In this document: positions 8,783 through 17,744 of the stretch, in pieces
Numbering within the stretch: position 1 is the stretch's first letter
Layout of the letters: every line of letters starts with the position of its first letter
Source: Clostridia bacterium
GTDB taxonomy: Bacteria > Bacillota > Clostridia > Oscillospirales > CAG-272
DNA length: 63,853 nt
Assembly (NCBI GenBank): GCA_017387685.1
Contig: JAFOEU010000044.1
Span: forward strand, 1 to 63,853
Reading direction: 5' to 3'
Program-made: the position numbers and the translations under genes
Notes under the pieces: model-generated
Seen by the model: only the letters and a program-made list of their open reading frames with translations
Told to the model about the DNA's origin: nothing
The model's database searches: none

Positions 8783-9754
8783 TTACTCAAATTTCAAACG
8801 AAGATTAGACCACCTGACAACTCCGCGGCATCCCGCGTATTCGTAAACGCGCCGCGCGGGATTGTTTTCGCCCGTGTAGAGCGACATAAAGGTCGCGCCG
8901 TGCTCCGAATGGTGGCGGCACATCTCGCAGAAGATAAGAGTTGCGATGCCCCGTCCGCGATAATCGGGATGAGTACCGATACCGCAGAAATTGCCGCGTA
9001 TACCCGCCCCTTCGCGCACTTGCGAGAGAGGACCCGTGTAGCCGATGACGAGACCGTTTGCGTTTTCATCAACGGCAACCACGATTGGCTGATCGAGATG
9101 AGCAAGCACGGTCTTTTTCCACCCGGGATTGTTGATCGCATCGAAAAGCTCGGCGAGTCCGTGATGCTTCGCGGGATCATAGTACGTGATCTTGATACTG
9201 CCGTCCGCAAGTGACGACAAGCGTTTTTCCTGATCTCTCGGAACTCTGTATCCGTCGAGGGAGGAGTAGTATGATATCTGCGCGCACCATTCGGCGTATC
9301 CGCGGCGAAGCAAGAGGCGCGCGGCGGGGGAATCCGATTGAATACCCGGCGCGCAGGGGTGACCGTCGGTGCTGCCCGGAATGATCCAAGGCAGATGCGC
9401 GGGATTGTGAAATACGATGTCAATGCGCTGTGCGCCGTATTCGCCGCGCAAGATCCGCTCGGCTTCGTCAAGCAGAGCGGAGGCACAACCATTCCCGCGG
9501 TGCTCGGGAAGAACTCCGAAATAAGTCAGATATGAAACGCCCTCGCCGCTTGGCAGACGCGCGGAAAGAAAACCGACGGTTTCTCCCGCGCAGTTTACAG
9601 CGCAAAGCGTCAGCCCTCCGTCCATAAAAAATATTCGGTCGAATTCCTCTTTTTCGAGAGGGCGGTAAAGGAGGCGGTCGGAGAATATCAGAGAATTATA
9701 TATCCCCCGCAGGTCGCCCACCGCCCCGCGGATGATTTTGTATTCGTTTTTCAT
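8783..9754 (-). CDS. Tandem GNAT-family N-acetyltransferase
   Basis: A 323-residue protein with two GNAT folds. The first has the acetyl-CoA loop in PEHRGNGCASALL (near residue 84) and the second in DYRGRGIATLIF (near 270). Duplicated GNAT proteins include mycothiol synthase and several antibiotic or amine acetyltransferases; the substrate here cannot be predicted. The gene is transcribed alone, divergently from the HAD phosphatase gene, with its own terminator. Confidence 0.82.
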   Translation of the reverse strand: MKNEYKIIRGAVGDLRGIYNSLIFSDRLLYRPLEKEEFDRIFFMDGGLTLCAVNCAGETVGFLSARLPSGEGVSYLTYFGVLPEHRGNGCASALLDEAERILRGEYGAQRIDIVFHNPAHLPWIIPGSTDGHPCAPGIQSDSPAARLLLRRGYAEWCAQISYYSSLDGYRVPRDQEKRLSSLADGSIKITYYDPAKHHGLAELFDAINNPGWKKTVLAHLDQPIVVAVDENANGLVIGYTGPLSQVREGAGIRGNFCGIGTHPDYRGRGIATLIFCEMCRHHSEHGATFMSLYTGENNPARRVYEYAGCRGVVRWSNLRLKFE

Positions 9755-9853
9755 TGAAGATACCTGTTCCGGATCAAATTTTGCTTATAATAATTAATTA
9801 TACCATAATAATCAAGGTAATTCAAGAGATAATTTGACAAGTGTCTAAAATTC

Positions 9854-9909
9854 AAAAAGTGCAAAAATTGCACTTTTACGGAATTTTAAAAGTGCAAAAA
9901 ATGCACTTT
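9854..9909. repeat. Two tandem palindromes AAAGTGCAAAAA(T/A)TGCACTTT
   Basis: Two near-identical palindromes (9854-9877 and 9888-9909), each with arms AAAAGTGCA and TGCACTTT, lie about 34 bases apart in the 260-base gap between divergent genes. The second is 46 bases upstream of the + strand -35 box. This is the geometry of a double operator, but no adjacent regulator gene is present. Confidence 0.6.
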
Positions 9910-9954
9910 GGCAAATTGTAAAATGATAATTTTCGTAAAATTTCGCCTCGGGGA

Positions 9955-9983
9955 TTTACAATTTACTTGAAAAATGGTATAAT
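9955..9983 (+). promoter_or_regulatory. Promoter of HAD-dapF-sirtuin operon
   Basis: TTTACA, 17-base spacer, extended -10 TGGTATAAT. The ribosome binding site GGAGGT is at 10003-10008. Confidence 0.75.
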
Positions 9984-10014
9984 AAATTAAACGAATATCA
10001 TTGGAGGTAATTTT

Positions 10015-10878
10015 ATGTTTGAAAGAAGATATAAAGAAGATAAACCCGTTCTTGCCATTTGCTATGACTTTGACAAAACGCTTTCCCCCGACGATATGCA
10101 GGCGCAGGGGTATATTCAGTCGGTCGGCTACGACGTTGAGGAGTTCTGGCGCGAGGTCAATATCCTTGCCACCGAGAACGAAATGGATCAGAACCTTGCA
10201 TATATGCTCAAAATGGTCAAGGAAGCCGAGGGTAATATAATTTTCAGCCGCAAAAAGCTTGGGGAGTACGGCTCGCACGTCGAGCTGTTCCCCGGAGTTG
10301 AGGATTGGTTTTCGCGCATTCGAGAGTACGGCGCGGAGCGCGGAGTGATCGTTGAGCACTACATCATTTCCTGCGGTCTGCGCGAGATGATCGAGGGCAC
10401 GCGCGTTGCGGGCGAATTTGAGAAGATCTATGCATCCTCGTTCTATTATAACGAGCGCGGAGTTGCCGTCTGGCCCGCGCAGGTGATCAATTACACCAAC
10501 AAAACACAGTTCCTTTTCAGAATATCGAAGGGCGTGCTTGAGCCGAACGATCCCGCGGTCAACGATCCGGTTGCGCCCGAGGAGCTTCGCGTTCCTTTCC
10601 GAAATATGGTCTACATCGGCGACAGCGACACCGATATTCCCTGTATGAAGCTAATCAATTCGAACGGCGGACACTCGATCGGAGTTTATAATGCCGAAAC
10701 TCAGGATAAATCGAAGGTGCACAAGATGATGCGCGACCGACGCATCAAGTATTTCGTTCCCGCCGACTACCGAGAGGGCGGCGAGCTTGATCTGCTCCTC
10801 AAGGCGATAATCGAGAACGCGGTGACGAGAGAGGTGCTTGAAAACAAAGCCGAGATCGCTATCGACGATGCGGAGTGA
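10015..10878 (+). CDS. HAD-superfamily phosphatase
   Basis: A 287-residue haloacid dehalogenase-fold hydrolase. Motif I is YDFDKTLS near residues 15-22, with the nucleophile Asp and the Asp two residues later. A likely motif II Ser lies in ISCG near 121, and motif IV is YIGDSDTDIP near 201. The arrangement resembles phosphoserine phosphatase-like proteins, but no substrate is implied. It opens an operon with dapF and a sirtuin. Confidence 0.82.
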   Translation: MFERRYKEDKPVLAICYDFDKTLSPDDMQAQGYIQSVGYDVEEFWREVNILATENEMDQNLAYMLKMVKEAEGNIIFSRKKLGEYGSHVELFPGVEDWFSRIREYGAERGVIVEHYIISCGLREMIEGTRVAGEFEKIYASSFYYNERGVAVWPAQVINYTNKTQFLFRISKGVLEPNDPAVNDPVAPEELRVPFRNMVYIGDSDTDIPCMKLINSNGGHSIGVYNAETQDKSKVHKMMRDRRIKYFVPADYREGGELDLLLKAIIENAVTREVLENKAEIAIDDAE

Positions 10879-10888
10879 CCGAAAAGTA

Positions 10889-11656
10889 ATGCACTACATT
10901 AAAATGCACGGCCTCGGGAACGATTACCTTTTCGTTTTCGGAGAGGTCCCCGAGAATGCGCCCGAGCTTTCGCGGATATATTCCGACAGAAAAAGGGGCA
11001 TCGGCTCAGACGGGATGATCTATATAGGCTATTCGGACAAGGCAGATTTTTCAATGCGCATCTTCAACGCCGACGGCAGCGAGGCGAAGATGTGCGGAAA
11101 CGGTATCCGTTGCGTTGCGAGATACGTCCGCGAGAGGGAATATACCGATCGGGATGAGCTGACCGTTGAAACGCTTTCGGGTATCAAAAAAATCCTGATC
11201 GACGGAGAATTTGTTACCGTCGATATGGGAAAAGCCGAGGTTTCGGAGGATATTCTGCTTGACGTTGGTCTGACCTGTACACCCGTCAGCGTCGGTAATC
11301 CGCACGCGGTGGTCTTTACCGATGCCGTGGAGCTCGTACTGCTTCGCGATATAGGACCGAAGATCGAGTGCAACGCGGCTTTTCCCGGCAGGGTGAACGC
11401 GGAATTTGTTGAAATAATCGGTGAAAACGAGCTTCGGATGCGAGTCTGGGAGCGAGGAAGCGGTGAAACTCAGGCTTGCGGAACGGGCGCTTGCGCATCT
11501 GCGGCGGTGGCTGTTGCCAAGGGATATTGCCGCGCGGACGAGCCGATCAAGGTTCATCTCGACGGCGGCGAGCTTGAAATAACGGTCAAGACTGATTTCA
11601 CCGCCATTATGCGCGGCGGTGCGGAGTTTGTCAGCGAGGGTGAGATAAATGAATGA
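10889..11656 (+). CDS. dapF: Diaminopimelate epimerase
   Basis: The start was placed at 10889 because MHYIKMHGLGNDY is the conserved N-terminus of DapF; an upstream in-frame ATG would overlap the previous gene and add 17 unrelated residues. The 255-residue enzyme has both catalytic cysteine motifs: GNGIRC (Cys near 74) and ACGTGACA (Cys near 197). It converts LL- to meso-diaminopimelate for lysine and peptidoglycan synthesis without a cofactor. The gene follows the HAD gene by 10 bases and overlaps the sirtuin gene by 8. Confidence 0.95.
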   Translation: MHYIKMHGLGNDYLFVFGEVPENAPELSRIYSDRKRGIGSDGMIYIGYSDKADFSMRIFNADGSEAKMCGNGIRCVARYVREREYTDRDELTVETLSGIKKILIDGEFVTVDMGKAEVSEDILLDVGLTCTPVSVGNPHAVVFTDAVELVLLRDIGPKIECNAAFPGRVNAEFVEIIGENELRMRVWERGSGETQACGTGACASAAVAVAKGYCRADEPIKVHLDGGELEITVKTDFTAIMRGGAEFVSEGEINE

Positions 11657-12383
11657 AAAGCTTCAAAAAGATATAGAAATTCTCTGCGAAATGCTTGAAA
11701 ATTCGCGCCACACCGTCTTTTTCGGCGGCGCGGGAATGTCCACCGAAAGCGGAATCCCTGATTTTCGCGGTACGGGCGGACTTTATACCGCAGATGGAGC
11801 GGGGAATGAGTACTATCTCAGCCGCGCCTGCCTTCAGCGCGAGCCCGAAGAATTCTTCAAATTCTTCAATGAGCATATGGTTTTCCCAAACGCCAAGCCG
11901 AATGCGGGACACTACGCACTCGCGCGGCTTGAGGCTACGGGCAAGCTCTCCGCTGTGATAACGCAGAATATCGACGGACTTCATCAGGCGGCAGGAAGCC
12001 GCCGAGTGCTTGAGCTTCACGGCACACTTTCGCGCGCGTATTGCTCGCGCTGCGGAAAGATCTATGACGGCGCGGTCTTAAGCTCGGGCGGTGTACCGAA
12101 ATGCGAAAAATGCGGCGCGACCGTCCGTCCCGACGTAACTCTTTACGGCGAGGCACTCGACGGCTTCATCTGGCGTGAGGCTGAAAACGAGATTGCCGAG
12201 GCAGACCTTCTTATCGTCGGCGGTTCGTCGCTGACCGTCTACCCCGCCGCGTCGCTCGTCGGCAATTTTGAAGGAAAGCATCTCGTTATAATCAACTATT
12301 CCCCCACCGCATACGACACGAGCGCAGACCTCGTCATCCGAGCCTCGGTCGGAGAGGTGCTGGGAGAACTTGTTTCGCTTTGA
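11649..12383 (+). CDS. cobB: NAD-dependent protein deacylase, sirtuin family
   Basis: A 244-residue Sir2-fold protein. NAD-binding motif GAGMSTESGIPDFRG is at 27-41 and the catalytic motif TQNIDGLHQAAG near 98. A four-cysteine zinc module (CSRCG near 132, CEKCG near 151) is present, followed by GGSSLTVYPA. All key residues are present, so it should remove acetyl or acyl groups from lysines with NAD. The gene overlaps the dapF stop, so the two are translationally linked. Confidence 0.93.
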   Translation: MNEKLQKDIEILCEMLENSRHTVFFGGAGMSTESGIPDFRGTGGLYTADGAGNEYYLSRACLQREPEEFFKFFNEHMVFPNAKPNAGHYALARLEATGKLSAVITQNIDGLHQAAGSRRVLELHGTLSRAYCSRCGKIYDGAVLSSGGVPKCEKCGATVRPDVTLYGEALDGFIWREAENEIAEADLLIVGGSSLTVYPAASLVGNFEGKHLVIINYSPTAYDTSADLVIRASVGEVLGELVSL

Positions 12384-12390
12384 TAAGGAA

Positions 12391-12428
12391 AAATCAAGGC
12401 AGAACTGTCGGTTCTGCCTTGATTTTTT
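12391..12428. terminator. Bidirectional terminator between sirtuin and prepilin-like genes
   Basis: AAATCAAGGCAGAAC pairs with GTTCTGCCTTGATTT, with a T-run after it. The structure serves both convergent genes and includes the last bases of the minus-strand gene. Confidence 0.88.
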
Positions 12429-13671
12429 ATTTTTTCTTAAACACGAAGGTCACCGTCGTGTTCGCGACGATGCTTTTTAGGTGCAGCTCTTTTGTTACGG
12501 GATCGTAGACGTCGAGCGTTCTATCTCCCATTTGTGCCGTGGCTGACACTATTTCATATCCGCTTGGGACGAAATATTTTTGAAGATCTCCTTCCTCAAA
12601 TAGCGCGCCGACGCCCCATTCGGCTTTAAGGTTGTACGTGCCGCTCGGACCCGCCTTGATACCCTCGCCCACAAAATTGACGATGCAGTATTTCACGACG
12701 TGGACGTTGATCTCGAGATCATCGGTCATTTTGATGCCTTGAGAGGAATAGGATTCTCCGGGGGATAGATGGTCGGTCTTGAGCTGCTTGCCTCCCTGAT
12801 AGACGGTGAGCTTGGTTATCCAATACTGTCCTTCTGCGAGGGAGATATTAAATTTGAACGTACTACCGTAGTTTACCGTGGTATTCACAAGCGGTTCAGC
12901 TAAATATTCGGGTTTGTTGCAGGTGAAGGTTACGTTGACGAACGCAGGCGGAGCTTCTTCAACGGTTATGCTGACCTCGATATCCCCGGTAGCTTCACCA
13001 CAATAGAACTCCATTGGGTCGGTGATAGGGTCGGGAGATGTGAATTCACTATGATTTTTTCCGTCACGTATCACCACGCGAGCAGTGGTGATCGCGTAGC
13101 CTTTTTTGGGAGCTAAGTTGAATGAGAATGCTTCGCCCTTGGTTACGGTATCAGGAAATACGCATTGACTCAGATCAAGATAATCTTCGTTGTTTATTTT
13201 GTAAGTAACCCGACATTGTGTAGGCTCCGCGGGGGACTCGGTAACGGGCGGCTCGGACGGGATCGTTTCCTCCTCGGTGGTTTCGGGGGCGTTATATGCA
13301 TCTGTCAGATCGAACCAATCGTCGGGATCGAATATGGCATCCGCCATATCCTCGGGGAATATCGGACGCACGCCCTCGTCGGTAAGAACGACGATGTTTT
13401 TACTTTGAATCCAGAAAAAGCTGTAAAACTTCGTCTTGGGGTGAAGTCTTTCAAATCCGTTCTTCTTGAGCGCGGCGACGGCTTCGTATGCATTGGTCGG
13501 CTTTTCCGATGTGAGGATAACACCCATATTTCTTGCAGTTTGGATATCGGATGAAATATTTGCACGCTTGATAATGCCCGAAAACGTCGGTATCATCACC
13601 GCCGCAAGGATGGCGACGACGGCTATGACGATGACGAGCTCGACGATGGTAAAGCCCTTAATATTTTTCAT
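12427..13671 (-). CDS. Prepilin-like protein with extracellular repeat domains
   Basis: The N-terminus KGFTIVELVIVIAVVAILAA is a type IV prepilin (type III signal) sequence: a Gly/Phe cleavage site, Glu at mature position 5 and a hydrophobic helix. Residues 30-135 look like a small pseudopilin head. They are followed by a Glu/Pro/Thr linker and three or more beta-rich repeats resembling divergent InlB B-type repeats (residues about 155-410), ending in VTFVFKKK. At 414 residues it is far longer than a normal pilin, and no pilus assembly gene is nearby. It may be a membrane-tethered or pilus-tip adhesin; its prepilin peptidase must be elsewhere. The ribosome binding site AAGGAAG precedes the start. 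Confidence 0.75.
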   Translation of the reverse strand: MKNIKGFTIVELVIVIAVVAILAAVMIPTFSGIIKRANISSDIQTARNMGVILTSEKPTNAYEAVAALKKNGFERLHPKTKFYSFFWIQSKNIVVLTDEGVRPIFPEDMADAIFDPDDWFDLTDAYNAPETTEEETIPSEPPVTESPAEPTQCRVTYKINNEDYLDLSQCVFPDTVTKGEAFSFNLAPKKGYAITTARVVIRDGKNHSEFTSPDPITDPMEFYCGEATGDIEVSITVEEAPPAFVNVTFTCNKPEYLAEPLVNTTVNYGSTFKFNISLAEGQYWITKLTVYQGGKQLKTDHLSPGESYSSQGIKMTDDLEINVHVVKYCIVNFVGEGIKAGPSGTYNLKAEWGVGALFEEGDLQKYFVPSGYEIVSATAQMGDRTLDVYDPVTKELHLKSIVANTTVTFVFKKK

Positions 13672-13771
13672 ATCAGTTCCTTCCTTTCCTCACTATGTAT
13701 AGACGGATTTTTTCGATAAAGGTTTCACATACTTTGAATATTTTAATAAAAAGTACTGTTTTTCTGCTTTT

Positions 13772-13800
13772 ATTATATCACAGCAATTTGAATTTTGCAA
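13772..13800 (-). promoter_or_regulatory. Promoter of prepilin-like gene
   Basis: On the minus strand TTGCAA, 17-base spacer, TATAAT. It is about 100 bases upstream of the start codon, so the leader is fairly long. Confidence 0.6.
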
Positions 13801-13806
13801 GGGGTA

Positions 13807-13835
13807 TTTACTTTTGGGGCTAAAGGTGGTATAAT
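13807..13835 (+). promoter_or_regulatory. Promoter of MATE gene
   Basis: TTTACT, 17-base spacer, extended -10 TGGTATAAT. GGAAGGA lies 11 bases before the ATG at 13871. Confidence 0.65.
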
Positions 13836-13870
13836 ATTTAACGTAAAACTATGGAAGGATACGACTTGAT

Positions 13871-15253
13871 ATGAAAACCAAAACCGAAGAAATGTATGCC
13901 TTGATGAACCCTTGGCGGCTCTTTTTTAAGGTCGCTATGCCGGGCATGATCAGTATGTTTGCGATGTCGGTTTACAGCATTTTTGAGGGCATATTCATCG
14001 GGCAGACACTCGGAGAGGGCGCATTTGCTGCGATCAATATTGCGATGCCCCTTGTTATGATAAATTTTTCACTCTCCGACCTCATAGGCGTTGGTGCGTC
14101 GGTGCCGATCTCGATCGCGCTCGGTCAGGACGATAAGGAAACGGCTAATAACGTCTTTTCCTGCTCGGTGCTGATGATCTTTATCGCCGCGATACTGATG
14201 GGCGGCGTGATGACCTTCGCCGCCGAGCCGCTCTCGCGCTTGATGGGCGCGGAGGGCGAGCTTCTCGCCACGTCGGTGAGATATCTGCGCACCTGCGCGC
14301 TGCTCGGTCCCTTTGCAACGATCTTTTTTGCGATGGACAACTACCTCAAGATCAGCGGCTACGTCAAAACAAGTATGGCGATAAATATCGGATCGAATCT
14401 CTTGACACTCGGACTGCTTACTTTCTTCCTGCTCGGACTGCAAATGGATGTCGTAGGCTCGGCACTTGCGGTTTCGATTGCAATGAGCGTCTGTTCGGTC
14501 GTTGCACTGATCCCCTTTCTGCGCGGAAAAACTCTGCTTAAATTCACGAAGCCGCATTTTCACCTCGGAATGTTCAAGCAGATCGCGGCTTGCGGTTCGC
14601 CCGTATTTCTCAACAACGTCGCGGGCAGAGTGACCTCGATTCTGATGAACATTTCGCTTATGACCCTCGGAGTGATCGAATTCGGCGAGGGAGGCGGCAC
14701 TACTGCGGTTGCGGTCTACGCCGTCTTGATGTACGCCTCCGACCTCTGTTGGCCGCTTCTTTACGGCATCAGCGACTCGCTCGCGCCCGCAATCGGCTTC
14801 AACTGGGGCGCGGCGAATTACGGCAGAGTCAAGCGGATCGTCCGTTGCGGCTTTATCGGAACGGCGGTGATCGGTCTTTGCTCGACATCTTTGCTCTTTT
14901 TCTTCCCCGGAACGATAGCCTCGCTCTTTGTTAAACCCGAGGAGATCCACTTGATGGGAATCGTCACGCCTGCTATCAGGCTTTTCTGCCTTGCTTATAT
15001 CTTCCGCTGGGTGGGAGTTATGACACAGAGCTTCTTCAGCGCGATAGAAAAGCCCGCGCTTGCGACAATAATGTCGGTCTCGATCGCACTCGTTTTCCCC
15101 GTGCTTATGCTCGGCGCGCTTTGGAATCTCGGACTTAACGGAATCTGGCTCAACTTCTTCGGAGCAAACGCCTTGCTCGCCATCCTCGCCGTTGTGCTCC
15201 TTAGCATCGTCGGTAAGGAGATAAAGAAAAAGGAAGCCGAACAGAATAAATAA
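13871..15253 (+). CDS. MATE-family multidrug/Na+ antiporter
   Basis: A 460-residue membrane protein with about twelve hydrophobic helices and the two-fold repeat of the MATE family. The N-terminal half has PGMISMFAMSVYSIFEGIFI and the second half repeats it around CGSPVFLNNVAG. Such proteins export cationic drugs or toxic metabolites using Na+ or H+ gradients; the cargo cannot be read from sequence. The gene stands alone between its own promoter and terminator. The C-terminus is lysine-rich (KEIKKKEAEQNK), facing the cytoplasm. Confidence 0.92.
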   Translation: MKTKTEEMYALMNPWRLFFKVAMPGMISMFAMSVYSIFEGIFIGQTLGEGAFAAINIAMPLVMINFSLSDLIGVGASVPISIALGQDDKETANNVFSCSVLMIFIAAILMGGVMTFAAEPLSRLMGAEGELLATSVRYLRTCALLGPFATIFFAMDNYLKISGYVKTSMAINIGSNLLTLGLLTFFLLGLQMDVVGSALAVSIAMSVCSVVALIPFLRGKTLLKFTKPHFHLGMFKQIAACGSPVFLNNVAGRVTSILMNISLMTLGVIEFGEGGGTTAVAVYAVLMYASDLCWPLLYGISDSLAPAIGFNWGAANYGRVKRIVRCGFIGTAVIGLCSTSLLFFFPGTIASLFVKPEEIHLMGIVTPAIRLFCLAYIFRWVGVMTQSFFSAIEKPALATIMSVSIALVFPVLMLGALWNLGLNGIWLNFFGANALLAILAVVLLSIVGKEIKKKEAEQNK

Positions 15254-15256
15254 ATC

Positions 15257-15287
15257 AAAAACTCACGGAAATTTCCGTGAGTTTTTT
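15257..15287. terminator. Bidirectional terminator, MATE gene / sugar operon
   Basis: A perfect 24-bp palindrome (AACTCACGGAAA and its complement) is flanked by an A-run and a T-run, so it can stop transcription from both converging genes. Confidence 0.9.
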
Positions 15288-15291
15288 GAAT

Positions 15292-16692
15292 TTATATAAC
15301 TGCAACCGTGGGAAGACCGAGGATGGAGGCGAAGAACTCCATTTCACGAACGGTCGAGCCGTAGATGATCGCGCTGTGGTGGGTTGCGCCCGCGCGGCTG
15401 AGGTCTTCAAGGAAACTGTCGATAGACATTGTGCGGGGGGTAAACCAGCCGCGAACCTTGAATTCAAATGCTCTCTCGGGTACGTCGAGCATCTCGATCG
15501 GGGAGATGAGGAGCTTGTAGCCGTCCTCTGCCTTGAAGAGGTTGATAAATACAGCCTCTCCCGCGCGGTAACAGCCGTAGGAAACCACGGGATCGAGGGT
15601 GTTTTCACCGTAAATGAAGTTGATCTTCTTCATACCGGGCTTGCCCTTGACGAGCGCGAGGTTGTATTCGCCCATATGGCTGATGAGGAGGGAGTTGTTC
15701 TTCCAGTCGGGGCAGAAGATCTCCGCAAAGGTCGCGCCCTCATAGGTCTTAAGGAGCGCACCGACGAGGGAGGCGGTCAGAATATCGCCCTCGCCCGCGT
15801 AGCCGGTGCCGCGTGCCATAGCCTTGCAAGCCTCGATAAAGGGCATTGCGGTAATGCCGCTGTCACCGCCGATCTTGCGGAAGTTGATGGTAAAGGCGTC
15901 GAGGGAATTGTTTTCAATAAACTTACGAACTGCAAGACAGTTGCGCGCGGTTTCTATATGTGCCTCGGTATCAATCTGCTCGATCTCGTAGAAGAGCTCG
16001 GAGTTTTCCTTGATCTCTGCCTCGATCTCGGCATCGGTGATCGACTTGCGAAGCTCCTCGAGCTCTCCGTCCTTGGGATAAACAGCCGTTACGCCAAAGC
16101 GGGAAAGAAGATTTTCGTCATCAATAAGGAAGTCTCCCATTCCGTCAAACGAGCCGCCGACCGAGCCCGCACGGCTTCCCGCGAGGGAACGTGCCGCACC
16201 TGCCGCACGAACGTAGCCCGCAACGCGGTCGAGAACGTCGGAATGTTCAATATGACCCGCGCAGATCGCGTAGTCCTTTCCGCGCTGACGGAGAAGGGAG
16301 CACATATCCATAACGCCGTGAATTCCGTGGCAGAAGCTGATCTCCGCGGGATTCTGCTCGGGGCTGAAATCGTAGGTCTCGGTGGTGTCGAGAACGATTA
16401 TGGGAAGCTTTGTTCCCGCGAGAGCGTCGATGGATTCAAGGGAGGGAGAATACGCCGCGTGCCATGTGACGATGCAGTCCGCACCCGCGTTTTCAAATTT
16501 CTCAACAGCCGCCGCGAATTCGGGCTTGATGCGGCAGAATTCGTTGCGGATGACCTCAAAGCCGCGCGCCTCAAGCTCGCAGGCGAGTCTTTCATAGAAG
16601 GGCTCGAGTCGCGGTCTGCCGATGGCACCGCTGCCGCAATCGTCATAAAGCTTTATGTAAAGAGGAAGAAAACCGATTTTGATCTTTTTCAT
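15292..16692 (-). CDS. L-fucose/L-arabinose isomerase-fold protein
   Basis: A 466-residue protein whose start (IKIGFLPLYIKLYDD) and general layout match the L-arabinose/L-fucose isomerase superfamily. Supporting segments are WHAAYSPSLES near 98, TINFRKIGGDSG near 270 and AKVxGKP-like LALVKGKPGMKK near 345. These enzymes interconvert aldoses and ketoses with Mn2+. It is the last gene of a six-gene minus-strand operon that also has a sugar kinase, and a class II aldolase is encoded on the opposite arm. An isomerase-kinase-aldolase route is therefore likely; the actual sugar is unknown. AAAGGA precedes the start. Confidence 0.72.
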   Translation of the reverse strand: MKKIKIGFLPLYIKLYDDCGSGAIGRPRLEPFYERLACELEARGFEVIRNEFCRIKPEFAAAVEKFENAGADCIVTWHAAYSPSLESIDALAGTKLPIIVLDTTETYDFSPEQNPAEISFCHGIHGVMDMCSLLRQRGKDYAICAGHIEHSDVLDRVAGYVRAAGAARSLAGSRAGSVGGSFDGMGDFLIDDENLLSRFGVTAVYPKDGELEELRKSITDAEIEAEIKENSELFYEIEQIDTEAHIETARNCLAVRKFIENNSLDAFTINFRKIGGDSGITAMPFIEACKAMARGTGYAGEGDILTASLVGALLKTYEGATFAEIFCPDWKNNSLLISHMGEYNLALVKGKPGMKKINFIYGENTLDPVVSYGCYRAGEAVFINLFKAEDGYKLLISPIEMLDVPERAFEFKVRGWFTPRTMSIDSFLEDLSRAGATHHSAIIYGSTVREMEFFASILGLPTVAVI

Positions 16693-16708
16693 AATATTTG
16701 TTCCTTTC

Positions 16709-17731
16709 TTATTTGAGTCCGAGATAGCGTGCGGCGTTGCCGTACATCATATCGCTTACGTCTTCCTTCGTCAGACCGAGATTTTCTGCGGCGCGGCGGA
16801 AGGCGAGGAGCTCCTCGTAGATGAAGAGGGTGATATCCGTCTCGTCGGTCTCGCGCATCTGCTTATCGTTCGAAACGTCGCCGTAAAGTCCGCGCGGAAC
16901 GACGTTGACGTACTTGCCGCCGTCGTTGATGCGGTACATACGCATCTTTGTGTAGGGCATATCCGAGCCGTACATCACGCGCTTCGGTCCGACCGCCTCG
17001 ATCAGCTTTTCCATAGCGTAATCGTAGACGTTGGCAGAGAAATCGTAGTAGAGATTTTTCGTCTGCTTGATAACGTCAAATGCGTCGCCGATATCCTCGT
17101 AGACGTAGGCTCTGCCGACGTGGGCGATGACGACCTTCGCGTTGGGGTATCTTTCGTCGATCTCAACCATCTGCGCGAGGTTTACGGGATCCTTGAGTCG
17201 CATCGAGCGCGGAACGTGGAGGATGACGATTCCGCCGAGGTCGTTCATTACCTCAAGGTGCTCGTGGGGGAGAAAATCGAAAATTCTGATTTCGGATGCG
17301 GGGATGTAGGGGGCGCAGTTGGCAAGATAGGGCTTGATGCCGAGGTACCCTTGCGCCATCGCGTTGATGATCTCGCGCTTGGTGGTCTTATACGAGGTGC
17401 AATAAAGTCCCTGCGCGCCCTCCTTCTTGATGAGATCGGTCACGTAGCCGTTGACTGCATCGAGATAGCAGGTGGGCGAGCCCATAATGAGCGAGCTGAC
17501 GCTCTTGCCGGGGAAGATGTCCTGTGCGGTCTTCTCAATGTCCTCCCAGGACATATTCGGCGCAACGAGATTGGTCCAGCTGACACAGCCCTTGCGTTCC
17601 TCGGGCTTTACGCGCTTCATTCCGTCAAGCCAGACGTGCGCGTGCGCGTCGATTATCTTGTCGGGCAGAAAATCCGCAAGCTTTTCTTCGTATACTTTTT
17701 TATCGTAATCTGTAAGTTTTACTCCAAACAT
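16709..17731 (-). CDS. Amidohydrolase-family (COG2159 type) TIM-barrel hydrolase
   Basis: Start set at 17731 (MFGVKLTDYD), which has AAGGAGA upstream; a longer reading frame would overlap the previous gene. The 340-residue protein has the metal-binding DAHAHVW motif near residue 30. Further metal and active-site histidines lie in VILHVPR and VIAHVGR, and a C-terminal Asp in MYGSDMP. Relatives hydrolyse lactones or decarboxylate ring acids. In this operon a lactonase, or a hydrolase acting on an oxidised sugar made by the Gfo/Idh/MocA enzyme, is a reasonable guess only. Confidence 0.78.
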   Translation of the reverse strand: MFGVKLTDYDKKVYEEKLADFLPDKIIDAHAHVWLDGMKRVKPEERKGCVSWTNLVAPNMSWEDIEKTAQDIFPGKSVSSLIMGSPTCYLDAVNGYVTDLIKKEGAQGLYCTSYKTTKREIINAMAQGYLGIKPYLANCAPYIPASEIRIFDFLPHEHLEVMNDLGGIVILHVPRSMRLKDPVNLAQMVEIDERYPNAKVVIAHVGRAYVYEDIGDAFDVIKQTKNLYYDFSANVYDYAMEKLIEAVGPKRVMYGSDMPYTKMRMYRINDGGKYVNVVPRGLYGDVSNDKQMRETDETDITLFIYEELLAFRRAAENLGLTKEDVSDMMYGNAARYLGLK

Positions 17732-17744
17732 TTTGTTCTCCTTA

